Translations under genes and position numbers: made by a program
Source of the DNA: Actinomycetes bacterium
GTDB lineage: Bacteria; Actinomycetota; Actinomycetes; Actinomycetales; Demequinaceae
Length of the DNA stretch: 64,000 nucleotides
Direction: 5' to 3'
NCBI GenBank assembly: GCA_023411615.1
Contig: JAEYOR010000028.1
Location: forward strand, 21,607 to 85,606
Notes under the pieces: model-generated
Seen by the model: the letters and a program-made list of their open reading frames with translations, nothing else
What the model was told of the DNA's origin: nothing
Database searches by the model: none
Part shown: one piece after another, positions 24,322-31,236 of the stretch
How the letters are laid out: each line of letters starts with the position of its first letter
How positions within the stretch are numbered: the first letter of the stretch is position 1

Positions 24322-25168
24322 TGGTCACTCCTTCGATCAGGGCATCCCAAGCGCGGGATGACCATGTGGGAATGTCGGTGGGGATGACCCCCTCGGGGAT
24401 GCCGGAAGGCCACACACCAGCGGACATGCAGTCGGCGTAGCGCTGGTACGCTTCCAGGCACATCGCTTCACCCTGGGCGGCGTCGCGTTCGCTCAACTGG
24501 TACACGGCGACGTGGTGCGGGGCTTCGTTGCGCACAGCAATGAGGAACGGCAGGGGTGCCACGAGCGCACCAGCGGAGAGTGCGCCACGGCGGTAGTGCA
24601 TCAGTTGTGCGTGATACCCGTACTCGCCGATGGACTTGTTGAAGCCGTCAAGGGAACGAGTGGTTTTGATGTCGATGACGACCGGCCCGGCGCTCGATTG
24701 CGCCAGGTAGTCGATGCGACCCTTGCAGGGCGTGACCCCCTCATGCCATGTGAGGCTCACCTCCGCCGCGCCGGGCATTCCCAGCAGTTCAGCGGCGGCA
24801 GGGTGGCCCAGGACCGCCTCAGCCATTGCCTCAGCGGTCGCATACTCGGCGGCGTTGGCGGCGACCATCCCGCGCGCCTCAATCTCGGCACGCTGGACCT
24901 TCGCGCTCTCCGTCTGCCACGACTCACATGGGCGCGTGAACTCGCGCTTCGTGCCCGCGTACGGCGTCTCGGTCCTCACGACCTCGATCCCAGCGCCAGC
25001 CTCCAAGATCAGCGCGTGGACGATGGTCCCCAGGCGCATCGCGTCAGACGGCTCGGACGGGTGGTCCATCTTGTAGCGGTAGTCAGCGGGGGAGCGCAGC
25101 AGGTCCGCGATGCCTGTTCCACTGAGCGCCGAGATCGCCCTGTAATCCGCTTCGGTGAGGTCGCTCAT
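24311..25168 (-). CDS. RecE-like (PD-(D/E)XK) exonuclease
   Basis: The product is 285 aa. The nuclease core reads GRIDYL...PVVIDIKTTRS, giving the D ... D-x-K catalytic set, and the N-terminus SALSGTGIADLLRSPADYRY matches the DUF3799/RecE group. It would resect double-stranded ends for the RecT partner encoded just downstream. Confidence 0.88.
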   Translation of the reverse strand: MSDLTEADYRAISALSGTGIADLLRSPADYRYKMDHPSEPSDAMRLGTIVHALILEAGAGIEVVRTETPYAGTKREFTRPCESWQTESAKVQRAEIEARGMVAANAAEYATAEAMAEAVLGHPAAAELLGMPGAAEVSLTWHEGVTPCKGRIDYLAQSSAGPVVIDIKTTRSLDGFNKSIGEYGYHAQLMHYRRGALSAGALVAPLPFLIAVRNEAPHHVAVYQLSERDAAQGEAMCLEAYQRYADCMSAGVWPSGIPEGVIPTDIPTWSSRAWDALIEGVTNVN

Positions 25169-25482
25169 CGCACGACCTCCAAGTTGGGCACCGCGTACAC
25201 GGGCAGGCGGCGGTTGCTGTTGCGGTTGCGGGCGTCGAGTGACCGTGCCACCCGCCCCGTGTCGATGAGTGCCCCACGCTTGACAAGGCCGGACACCACA
25301 GCACCGATGCGGTGAGGGTTCACAGGCCGATCAAGTGCAGCTCTCACGGTTGCGGCGGTCACTTGGCCGTCACGCTTTGCTGCTTGTCGGATTGCCGCAC
25401 AGATCGCGTCACGGTCCAACTCGGCGAGGGTGCTTGGGTCGTCGGCCAGCAGGTCAAGCAGGCTGTAGTCGGCGGTGGTCAT
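25165..25482 (-). CDS. Small HTH-like phage protein
   Basis: The product is 105 aa. Residues ~25-85 form a winged-helix-like pattern (ICAAIRQAAKRDGQVTAATVRAAL ... IGAVVSGLVKRGALI). It may bind DNA near the recombination genes. An independent GGAGG site precedes the ATG, after a 21-bp gap. Confidence 0.65.
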   Translation of the reverse strand: MTTADYSLLDLLADDPSTLAELDRDAICAAIRQAAKRDGQVTAATVRAALDRPVNPHRIGAVVSGLVKRGALIDTGRVARSLDARNRNSNRRLPVYAVPNLEVVR

Positions 25483-25503
25483 GGCTCCTCCAAGCCCTCG
25501 CGG

Positions 25504-25767
25504 TCAGATTGGGTAGATGCGGATTTGGGCAGGGTCCATGCGCGGGATCGCGTGTGTGTCGCAACGCACAAATGGCGTCTCGCGGATGTGCTTTGCGCGA
25601 AGCAGCTCCGCCCAGTCACAGTGCGCGGGGCACAGCAGGCCGTTGCATCCGCACGGGATGAGGAACCGCGCCACAGCGGGGCTCGCGCACCTGAAACACG
25701 CGGCGTCGTCGTCAAGGACCGCTTCGAGCGCCTGGTCGTACAGGGGTGTCACGGTGCGGGAAGTCAT
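25504..25767 (-). CDS. Cys-rich phage protein
   Basis: The product is 87 aa with CFRC, CGCNGLLCPAHC and a later RCDTH, a zinc-ribbon arrangement. An overlapping frame at 25479-25715 is less likely because it breaks the Cys pattern and the ATGA coupling at 25764-25767. Confidence 0.65.
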   Translation of the reverse strand: MTSRTVTPLYDQALEAVLDDDAACFRCASPAVARFLIPCGCNGLLCPAHCDWAELLRAKHIRETPFVRCDTHAIPRMDPAQIRIYPI

Positions 25768-25982
25768 CGTCCGACCCGCCGATCCGCCACAAACGTGTGG
25801 CCGTTCACGACGTTGTGCAGGAGCGCGGCGTTACGAGCCGCATGCTCATCGCCACCAAAGTCGAGGAACACGTCGCCCGTATAGACAACGAAGCGGCGAA
25901 CGATAGACCGGCTCACCGCCACCTGCGCCGGAATGTCCGAGTGCAGGATGCGACGCTCCGGCCGCTTGTACGGCGCGCTCAC
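25764..25982 (-). CDS. Hypothetical early phage protein
   Basis: The product is 72 aa and basic, with a short beta hairpin pattern (FVVYTGDVFLDFGG) and HAARNAALLHNVVNGHTF. No family recognised. Overlaps on both sides support expression. Confidence 0.62.
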   Translation of the reverse strand: MSAPYKRPERRILHSDIPAQVAVSRSIVRRFVVYTGDVFLDFGGDEHAARNAALLHNVVNGHTFVADRRVGR

Positions 25983-26176
25983 GAGTCGGCCCCCTCATAG
26001 GCGTCGGCCACAAAGTCCTTCACCAGCAGCGCCGTAATGGATGCCATGACGAGTGCGAGAGACACCTGAGTCACGAAGCCCTCATGTGAGGCGAGGCGGT
26101 ACACAGTGACAGCCATGAGGACGACAGCGCCGCCAGCAATCACCCACGCGGTCGCAATGCGGTAGGGGCGGGTCAT
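25979..26176 (-). CDS. Small two-helix membrane protein (65 aa)
   Basis: ATG 26176 overlaps the upstream stop (ATGA); a longer frame to 26335 is rejected because it overlies the upstream gene. Two hydrophobic helices at residues ~8-28 and ~33-52 suggest an inner-membrane protein. Role unknown. Confidence 0.62.
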   Translation of the reverse strand: MTRPYRIATAWVIAGGAVVLMAVTVYRLASHEGFVTQVSLALVMASITALLVKDFVADAYEGADS

Positions 26177-26541
26177 CGTGCGCCAGCCTTCGCAACCTGT
26201 GAGGCCAAGCGGCGCGCCTCCTCGGCAACGAGCTCGGGCGTCCAATCCCTGTAAGTGAATGCCCTCGGCAACGAGCTCGGGCGCTCGTAGCCGGGCCACC
26301 GGTCGCCATAGTGGAGGCAGTCGAAGCCGATCCACCCATCAACGGAACCGTAGGTCAATCCGCCGTGAACAGCGACATCAATGTCTTCGTGGAAGTAGTC
26401 CAGGCCGTGCCACGGGTGCCCCTCCGGGACCCGGACGTACCCATTCACGGCATCGAATACAGGCGCCTTGCAGGTCGCCCACTCGATGCCCTCATGGACG
26501 CCGCCATCGACCAGCGTCATTCCGTTAGGGTGTGCGGTCAT
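26173..26541 (-). CDS. Hypothetical phage protein
   Basis: The product is 122 aa from ATG 26541 (ATGA overlap). It is rich in Gly, His, Trp and Tyr (GYVRVPEGHPWHGLDYFHEDIDVAVHGGLTYG, shown only as the clearest region), with a C-terminal helix. The pattern is common in actinophage early genes, function unknown. The 3' part carries a 21-bp direct repeat read in two different frames. Confidence 0.66.
   Translation of the reverse strand: MTAHPNGMTLVDGGVHEGIEWATCKAPVFDAVNGYVRVPEGHPWHGLDYFHEDIDVAVHGGLTYGSVDGWIGFDCLHYGDRWPGYERPSSLPRAFTYRDWTPELVAEEARRLASQVAKAGAR
26220..26283. repeat. 21-bp direct repeat inside a coding region
   Basis: CCTCGGCAACGAGCTCGGGC plus a final G occurs at 26220-26240 and 26263-26283, separated by 22 bp (43-bp period). 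The copies are read in different frames, giving PELVAE in one and RPSSLPR in the other. Confidence 0.85.
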
Positions 26542-26705
26542 CGTGCACCGCCCGAGCGTGCAAGGCCGACACCGGCAGACCACGCCGCGAACGCAAACAA
26601 CACAGCGGCCAAAAGGTTCAGACCAGGACGACCAGCAAACGACAAAGCCATGCACGCAAGCCCCGACAGCAGGAGCGCGTGGGTGGCAACACGGAGGCGG
26701 GTCAT
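26538..26705 (-). CDS. Small membrane protein (55 aa)
   Basis: ATG 26705 overlaps the HTH gene stop and TGA overlaps the next ATG. Two hydrophobic segments (THALLLSGLACMALSFAG and LNLLAAVLFAFAAWSAGVG) predict a membrane hairpin. No family recognised. Confidence 0.62.
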   Translation of the reverse strand: MTRLRVATHALLLSGLACMALSFAGRPGLNLLAAVLFAFAAWSAGVGLARSGGAR

Positions 26706-26932
26706 GACTGCACGTCCGCGTGAGCGCGCATCCAGCGATCAAGTTCGGCGCGCTCAATTCGGATGCGACCGCCGTTCGCCCCCACACGCTGCGCAATGAG
26801 CGGGACGGGGTACGCCGGATCGTTGATCGCGGCACGAATGGTCGTCTGACCAAGGCCGGTGTAGTCGGCGGCATCTTCCACCGACATCCACCCTGGGGTG
26901 GCGGTCGTGGCAGACTGAGCATTAGCGCTCAT
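26702..26932 (-). CDS. Excisionase / MerR-type HTH protein
   Basis: The product is 76 aa from ATG 26932, chosen because GGAGG lies 6 nt upstream. MSVEDAADYTGLGQTTIRAAI is the excisionase-family HTH, followed by a wing and RIRIERAELDRWMRAH, which is typical of this family. It is the second gene of the leftward operon. It may be the recombination directionality factor or an early regulator. Confidence 0.8.
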   Translation of the reverse strand: MSANAQSATTATPGWMSVEDAADYTGLGQTTIRAAINDPAYPVPLIAQRVGANGGRIRIERAELDRWMRAHADVQS

Positions 26933-26959
26933 TGATTCCTCCAAATCGATGAGTAGCGA

Positions 26960-27000
26960 GGCCCGGCGCGCTGGTCTTGGCGGATTTGACGCGCCGGGCC
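26960..27000. terminator. Strong hairpin between Cro-like and excisionase-like genes
   Basis: An 11-bp perfect GC stem (GGCCCGGCGCG at 26960-26970, complement at 26990-27000) has a 19-nt loop. No U-run follows on the minus strand. It may be a leaky terminator or processing site limiting read-through into the early operon. Confidence 0.45.
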
Positions 27001-27010
27001 GTCCTTGGTG

Positions 27011-27241
27011 TTAGGGGGACTCCGCGAGCGCGAAGAGTTGGGAAGGCTTCATGCCGAGCGCCCGCGCCACGGCACATGCCTGCAAAAAGGAAAACGACCC
27101 CACGCCCGCAAGTCGCAGGCGAAGGGTCGCTGGGGAGATGTTGGCAGCGTTCGCGAGGTCACGAACGCCAAACCCAGACGACTGCATGGCCGTCCGGATG
27201 ACTGGCGCGAGCTGTGGTTCGCGTCGGGCTGGGTGCTCCAT
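27011..27241 (-). CDS. Cro-like HTH protein, first gene of the leftward operon
   Basis: The product is 76 aa with ATG 27241. The central region (VRDLANAANISPATLRLRLAG, then FLQACAVARALGMKPSQLFAL) is an HTH_XRE-type domain. A longer frame begins with TTG 27277, but that TTG is the -35 box of a strong promoter whose +1 would fall at ATG 27241; so I use that ATG, making the mRNA leaderless. Position and direction are those of Cro. Confidence 0.72.
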   Translation of the reverse strand: MEHPARREPQLAPVIRTAMQSSGFGVRDLANAANISPATLRLRLAGVGSFSFLQACAVARALGMKPSQLFALAESP

Positions 27242-27248
27242 GTGCTCC

Positions 27249-27283
27249 ATGTAACTCTCCAAATAGAGAACTGTCAAGTGTTA
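27249..27283 (-). promoter_or_regulatory. Leftward lytic promoter with overlapping 12-nt element
   Basis: On the minus strand TTGACA (27277-27272), a 17-nt spacer and TTACAT (27254-27249) form a near-consensus promoter. +1 is expected at about 27242, next to the ATG. The element TAACACTTGACA (27283-27272) recurs with one change upstream of int. Confidence 0.72.
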
Positions 27284-27308
27284 TCAGGCGGTGTGTTGCA
27301 GGCGCGGC

Positions 27309-27314
27309 TAAGAT
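27309..27314 (+). promoter_or_regulatory. -10 element of the leaderless repressor gene
   Basis: TAAGAT is 6 nt before ATG 27321, the spacing of a leaderless actinobacterial transcript. No Shine-Dalgarno is present. It is divergent from the lytic promoter, with 31 bp between the two core elements (27278-27308). Confidence 0.55.
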
Positions 27315-27320
27315 GTCCTT

Positions 27321-27560
27321 ATGGGACGAGCACGAGTGATACCGGGCGCTGAGGGTGTTGCGCTCGGGCGGGCCATGCAAGGCAGGCGTGATGAACTTTC
27401 GCTCACGCAGGCGCAAGTGGCCGAGCGGGTGGGATGCCCACGCGCCACTTATGCGAAATACGAGTCGGGCGATTCGGTGCCGAGCATGGAGCGCATCGCC
27501 GCCATTGCCGACGCACTGGATCTCAGCATCTCCGAGTTGGTCCAACTCGCAGGCCTCTAG
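27321..27560 (+). CDS. HTH_XRE repressor-like protein
   Basis: The product is 79 aa. LSLTQAQVAERVGCPRATYAKYESGDSVPS is the helix-turn-helix region (only its core is diagnostic), followed by helices 4-5 (RIAAIADALDLSISELVQL). It is the only rightward gene of the control region and is divergent from the Cro-like gene, so it is the best immunity repressor candidate. It lacks a peptidase domain, so induction would not be by self-cleavage. Confidence 0.78.
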   Translation: MGRARVIPGAEGVALGRAMQGRRDELSLTQAQVAERVGCPRATYAKYESGDSVPSMERIAAIADALDLSISELVQLAGL

Positions 27561-27579
27561 GTCGAACCCATCGCGCCCT

Positions 27580-27609
27580 CCCTCCCCTTGGCATCACCAT
27601 AGGGGAGGG
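27580..27609. terminator. Bidirectional terminator between repressor and integrase
   Basis: A 9-bp stem (CCCTCCCCT at 27580-27588 with AGGGGAGGG at 27601-27609) encloses a 12-nt loop. It sits between the convergent repressor and integrase genes. No U-run is present. Confidence 0.5.
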
Positions 27610-27621
27610 GTCTGACGTGGC

Positions 27622-28791
27622 CTAAGGGGACGATCCCTCAATGAGTTTCACAAACTGGTCCATGGCGAGGGCTTTTTCGTTTGCGCCCAAGTGCGAGTAG
27701 CGCTCGGTCATTGCGGCAGTGTTGTGCCCGAGTATCGCCTGGATGATGCGCGGCTCAACGCCAGCCGCGCGCAACAGCGTGCCGGTGGTATGGCGGGCGT
27801 CGTGCAAACGCACTCGCGGCACACGGGCTGCCCTGAGTGCAGTCGCCCACATCTTCGCGTCTTTGCTTGCGTCACGCGGACGCCCCTCACTGTCTGAGAT
27901 GACGAATGCCCACGGATCTGAGTCGATTTGGCGTAGGCGCGCTTCTAGCGCAAGAGCAAGGGGCTGCACGATTGGCACGATACGCACTCCTCGCTCAGAC
28001 TTTGGCTCCGTGAGCCACATGCGCCCACTGATGTGATGTGACGCAAGCGACTGCGCGGGTGGCGTGTCAAGGGCTTGCAGTTGCCACGCGATGCGGAGTT
28101 CGAGGGCGTCGAGGTCTACGCATTGGCGAGTAAGTCCCAGCGCCTCGCCTTGCCGGAGCCCTGCCAGGAGTGCAAGCCCCCACCGCGCCGCGTCGAGTGG
28201 CCCTTGCGCACTGGCCCAGTTGAGGACTGCTCGGGCTTGATCGAGGGTGAGGGTGGCGGCTTCATAGAATGCGGCCTCTGGCGCTTCTGCCAACTTTGCT
28301 ACGTTGCGGCTAACGTGACCCTTGTTCTCGGCGGCCTTGAGCGCGCCTTTGAGGATGTTCTGCGCCTGGATGGCGGTGGTGGGTGAAACGCCGCTCTCGA
28401 TCATCGCGGCAGTCATGCGCTCGACGTGAGCTGGGGAGAGTTTGTCGATGCGGAAGCGCCCGACGTGTGGATCGATGTACCGGCGTAGGTAGCCGCGATA
28501 GGTGGATGCGGTACGTGGTCGCAGTTTGCCATTAGCGGCGCGTAACTCAATCCACTCTGCGAGCCACGCCCCCACCTTTGGTGCCTCGGTGCGAATGTCG
28601 CCCTTCATGTCCAGTTCGCGGCGTGCTTCCTTCTGGGCGTTTTCCACGGCCTTCTTGGATTTGCGGACGATCTGTTTGCGTCGGCGTCGGCCGTCGGGGT
28701 GGGGCGGTAGTTCGACTACTCCTACGTAGTAGCCGTCGGCTCGCTTGTAGATGGAGCCGGAGCCTTTGGCGCGGCGCTTCTTGTCCGTCAT
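27622..28791 (-). CDS. int: Tyrosine site-specific integrase
   Basis: The product is 389 aa from ATG 28791 (MTDKKRRAKGSGSIY), preceded by GAAGGG; the longer frame to 28827 is unlikely. It has an N-terminal arm-binding AP2-like domain (residues ~5-60), a core-binding SAM-like domain (~70-165) and a catalytic domain. Catalytic motifs are GLRQGEAL (Arg), RLHDARHT (His-x-x-Arg) and GHNTAAMTERYSHL (His and nucleophile Tyr). It lies 228 bp from the tRNA attachment core and integrates the phage there. Confidence 0.95.
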   Translation of the reverse strand: MTDKKRRAKGSGSIYKRADGYYVGVVELPPHPDGRRRRKQIVRKSKKAVENAQKEARRELDMKGDIRTEAPKVGAWLAEWIELRAANGKLRPRTASTYRGYLRRYIDPHVGRFRIDKLSPAHVERMTAAMIESGVSPTTAIQAQNILKGALKAAENKGHVSRNVAKLAEAPEAAFYEAATLTLDQARAVLNWASAQGPLDAARWGLALLAGLRQGEALGLTRQCVDLDALELRIAWQLQALDTPPAQSLASHHISGRMWLTEPKSERGVRIVPIVQPLALALEARLRQIDSDPWAFVISDSEGRPRDASKDAKMWATALRAARVPRVRLHDARHTTGTLLRAAGVEPRIIQAILGHNTAAMTERYSHLGANEKALAMDQFVKLIEGSSP

Positions 28792-28909
28792 GGACGCACC
28801 CTTCGTTGGGCGGGCATGGTGGCCCACGGTACGGGGGGTGACGGTCGTCCTCGTGAACTCCCGTCACCGCCTTGGTGACTCGGCTCACAGTGTCCTCCAA
28901 CCCATGTAG

Positions 28910-28956
28910 GCCTATTTGTAAGCCTATCTTGTGGTAGGTACTGTTATCAAGTGTTA
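28910..28956 (-). promoter_or_regulatory. Integrase promoter and possible arm-type repeats
   Basis: On the minus strand TTGATA (28950-28945), an 18-nt spacer and TAGGCT (28926-28921) form a candidate int promoter. The -35 lies inside TAACACTTGATA, shared with the lytic promoter. Direct repeats GCCTATTTGT (28910-28919) and GCCTATCTTGT (28922-28932) could be integrase arm sites. Confidence 0.5.
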
Positions 28957-29018
28957 CGCCGAGAATGTCAGATACCAGGTGGTTTGCCCTTGCAGTGCGT
29001 GCAATCTGCCCATTCGCG

Positions 29019-29065
29019 ACGGACTCATAATCCGTCGGTCGTGGGTTCAAGCCCCACCTGGCCCA
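29019..29065 (+). other. Attachment site: 3' fragment of a tRNA gene with CAU anticodon
   Basis: The anticodon stem-loop (ACGGA-CTCATAA-TCCGT, 29019-29035), variable loop, T arm (29041-29057), 3' acceptor strand CTGGCCC and discriminator A are present, without an encoded CCA. The matching 5' acceptor GGGCCAG and a D arm are absent upstream. So this is the displaced 3' end of a tRNA-Met (or Ile2) gene, left when the phage recombined there. The restored tRNA should lie at the other prophage end, outside the window. Confidence 0.82.
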
Positions 29066-29084
29066 CGATGCGCTAACAGGGCAT

Positions 29085-29936
29085 TTATGCCGTGGAGAGC
29101 AACAACTCCGCCACGATCGCAGGCACTGCCTCGGCCACATCGAGGGCAGCGATCGGCCCACCACCTGAGGCGGCCTCGGCCGCGCGCGCGTGTACCCAGG
29201 CCGCGGCGGCGCCAGCGTCGTGCGCGCTGAGTCCCGCCGCGAGGAGTGCTCCGGCGACACCCGCCAACACATCGCCCGTTCCTGCAGTGGCGAGCCACGA
29301 GGGCGCGTCGGGAAGTTCGGTGACAGAGCCGCCCGGAGCCGCAATGACGGTTCGTGTGCCCTTGAGCAGCACCGTCGCCCGGGCTGTTTCAGCCAAGAGA
29401 CGTGCATGCCCCATGCGGTCGCGTGCCACGTCGTCGAGCGACACATCGTGTCGAATCGCCGCCAGCGCCGCGACGAGTTCGCGCTCATGCGGGGTGAGCA
29501 GCACCTGATGCGGCTGGCTCGATCGCGAGCCGGCGGCGCGGGCCCGCACGCATGCGTTCAGTGCCCCCGCATCAACAATGAGCGGTACGCCGCAAGCAAG
29601 CACGGCGCCAATGACGGTGTCCTGCCCGGGATGGTCAGCGACCCCCGGTCCCACGACCCATGCCGACGCTCGTGGAAGGACCTCCGCAGCGTCGGCTGGA
29701 TCGTAGACAACGGCCTCCGGGCGGTAGTGGAGCACAAGGTCTTGGGCGCGGCGCGGCCCCACGTACCGCACCAAGCCAGCTCCCGCACGGATCGCGCCGG
29801 ACACGCACAGCGCGGCGGCGCCTGGGTAGGCCTCAGAGCCAGCAACCATGCCGGCGACCCCGCGGCTGTATTTGTCATCGTTTGCGCCGGGCCGCGGCCA
29901 TATAGAGGCGACCCATGCTCGATCGACTGCGTCCAT
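29085..29936 (-). CDS. nnrD: ADP-dependent NAD(P)H-hydrate dehydratase
   Basis: The product is 283 aa from ATG 29936, with AGGAG just upstream. The ribokinase-like fold shows VVGPGV near residue 98, the catalytic GTGDVLAG near 226, and a typical C-terminal helix pair. It repairs S-NADHX/NADPHX to NAD(P)H. In many bacteria it is fused to the epimerase; here the epimerase is separate (30535-31236) with def between them. It is the first chromosomal gene after the prophage. Confidence 0.9.
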   Translation of the reverse strand: MDAVDRAWVASIWPRPGANDDKYSRGVAGMVAGSEAYPGAAALCVSGAIRAGAGLVRYVGPRRAQDLVLHYRPEAVVYDPADAAEVLPRASAWVVGPGVADHPGQDTVIGAVLACGVPLIVDAGALNACVRARAAGSRSSQPHQVLLTPHERELVAALAAIRHDVSLDDVARDRMGHARLLAETARATVLLKGTRTVIAAPGGSVTELPDAPSWLATAGTGDVLAGVAGALLAAGLSAHDAGAAAAWVHARAAEAASGGGPIAALDVAEAVPAIVAELLLSTA

Positions 29937-30014
29937 ACTCCTAGCCTGGCACGCTCGCCTCGTGAGAGCCACGACCGCGCACCGACCGCGCGCAGCCGTG
30001 GAACAATGGCGCCC

Positions 30015-30509
30015 ATGGCTATGCGAGAGATCCGGGTGATTGGCGACCCCGTGTTGCGCACCCCCTGCGAGCCCATCACCGAGATCGATGACCGGGTCCG
30101 CACCCTCATCGATGATCTGTTGGAGACCGTGGACTACGACGGACGAGCCGGTCTGGCGGGCAACCAGATCGGCGTTGGACTGCGCGCATTCTCATGGAAC
30201 ATCGACGGCGACATCGGCTACATCATCAACCCTGAGATCGTCGAGAATGCGTCCGAGTTTCAAGAGCTCGGCGATGAGGGTTGTCTTTCGGTTCCTGGCC
30301 TCTGGTACCCGTGCGAACGCCCGCTGTACGCCAAAGCGGTTGGTACCGATCTCGACGGCAATGAGGTGATTGTCGAAGGTGAGGACATCTGGGCTCGCCT
30401 CATCAATCACGAGGTCGATCACCTCAACGGCAAGCTCTACATTGACCGGCTCACCAAAGAGGCCCGCCGAGAGGCAATGCGCGAGTTGCGCGCCCAGATC
30501 GACGCGTAA
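30015..30509 (+). CDS. def: Peptide deformylase
   Basis: The product is 164 aa. The three signatures are GLAGNQIGV (residues 46-54), EGCLSVPG (88-95) and HEVDH (132-136); Cys90, His132 and His136 bind the metal and Glu133 is catalytic. It removes the N-formyl group of new proteins. I start at ATG 30015; ATG 30006 is also in frame. AACAAT ends 7 nt upstream, so the mRNA may be leaderless. The frame continues far upstream only as antisense of nnrD. Confidence 0.94.
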   Translation: MAMREIRVIGDPVLRTPCEPITEIDDRVRTLIDDLLETVDYDGRAGLAGNQIGVGLRAFSWNIDGDIGYIINPEIVENASEFQELGDEGCLSVPGLWYPCERPLYAKAVGTDLDGNEVIVEGEDIWARLINHEVDHLNGKLYIDRLTKEARREAMRELRAQIDA

Positions 30510-30534
30510 CCACCTGGCCTTGCGAAACGGCGAT

Positions 30535-31236
30535 CTAGCGCCGCTCGGTAGCGTCCTCGAGGCTTACACCGACGTCGGCGATGACGACTCGCCCGGCTGC
30601 ATGGGAGGCGGGGGCAGTCACCAAGCACATCTTGGGAGCGGTGAAGGTGACGGTGACGTCTGCCTCCACGTGGTGAGAGTCGGCGGCGCCTGAATCCGCA
30701 TCGAGACCGCTTGGCAAGTCCACTGCGACCACGAGCGCCTCATCGGGGATCGCTGAGACAAGACGATCAGCAGGCGAGCGCAGCCCTGGCCGCGCACCGA
30801 GCCCCACAATCCCGTCGATCACCACGTCTGCGGCGATCACGACTTCCGTTGCCGCGAGGAGGTCCCCGTCTGACTCCGCAAAGGTGACGATCCCGCCCGC
30901 GGAGCGGAGAATGTCGGCGCTGCTCTCGTGAAGACGTCCACCGACGGCGATCGCCACCACATTCGCGCCCTCAACCGCGAGCAGAGCACCTGCGAGGAGT
31001 GCATCGCCCCCGTTATTGCCCGAGCCTGCGAGAATTGCGACACGGGCGCCGCGGACGCCGTGATGAGTGTCCGCCAAGGTCGCGGCGATCTCATCGGCCA
31101 CCGCGCGCGCTGCGCGAGCCATGAGAGTGGCCTCAGGCACGGTCTCCATGGTCCGGCGTTCGAGTTCGCGAATCTGCGCGACTGTTCGAGGGGCTATATG
31201 GAGGCCCCGCGGCTCGTCGATCGCCTCATGTGTCAC
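30535..31236 (-). CDS. nnrE: NAD(P)H-hydrate epimerase
   Basis: The product is about 233 aa if GTG 31236 is used; the true start is uncertain because there is no clear Shine-Dalgarno sequence. It has TVAQIRELERR, the glycine-rich AILAGSGNNGGDALLAG and the DLPSGLDADSG loop of YjeF_N proteins. It interconverts R- and S-NAD(P)HX so that the dehydratase can act. It is convergent with def. Confidence 0.88.
   Translation of the reverse strand: MTHEAIDEPRGLHIAPRTVAQIRELERRTMETVPEATLMARAARAVADEIAATLADTHHGVRGARVAILAGSGNNGGDALLAGALLAVEGANVVAIAVGGRLHESSADILRSAGGIVTFAESDGDLLAATEVVIAADVVIDGIVGLGARPGLRSPADRLVSAIPDEALVVAVDLPSGLDADSGAADSHHVEADVTVTFTAPKMCLVTAPASHAAGRVVIADVGVSLEDATERR

Larger units (their letters stand above)
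1..29065. mobile_element. Integrated siphovirus-type prophage (left end outside window)
   Basis: A continuous phage gene order runs from a minor tail protein at the left edge through morphogenesis, packaging, replication and recombination genes to repressor and tyrosine integrase at the right. The right boundary is a 3' tRNA fragment at 29019-29065, after which ordinary housekeeping genes begin. Nearly all genes are on the minus strand with 1-8 nt overlaps. No interruption is visible, so the element looks intact over this stretch. Lysis genes, receptor-binding genes and the second attachment site are not in the window. Confidence 0.93.

Noticed and set aside
28970..29066. Complete tRNA at the prophage edge
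   Set aside because: No D arm or 5' acceptor strand can be folded; only the 3' part from the anticodon stem is present.
28547..29488. 313-codon minus-strand frame across the attachment site
   Set aside because: It runs through int, the tRNA fragment and nnrD in wrong frames, so it is not a gene.
29190..30014. Long N-terminal extension of peptide deformylase
   Set aside because: It is antisense to nnrD and adds 275 residues of no known domain; PDF signatures and normal length fit ATG 30015.
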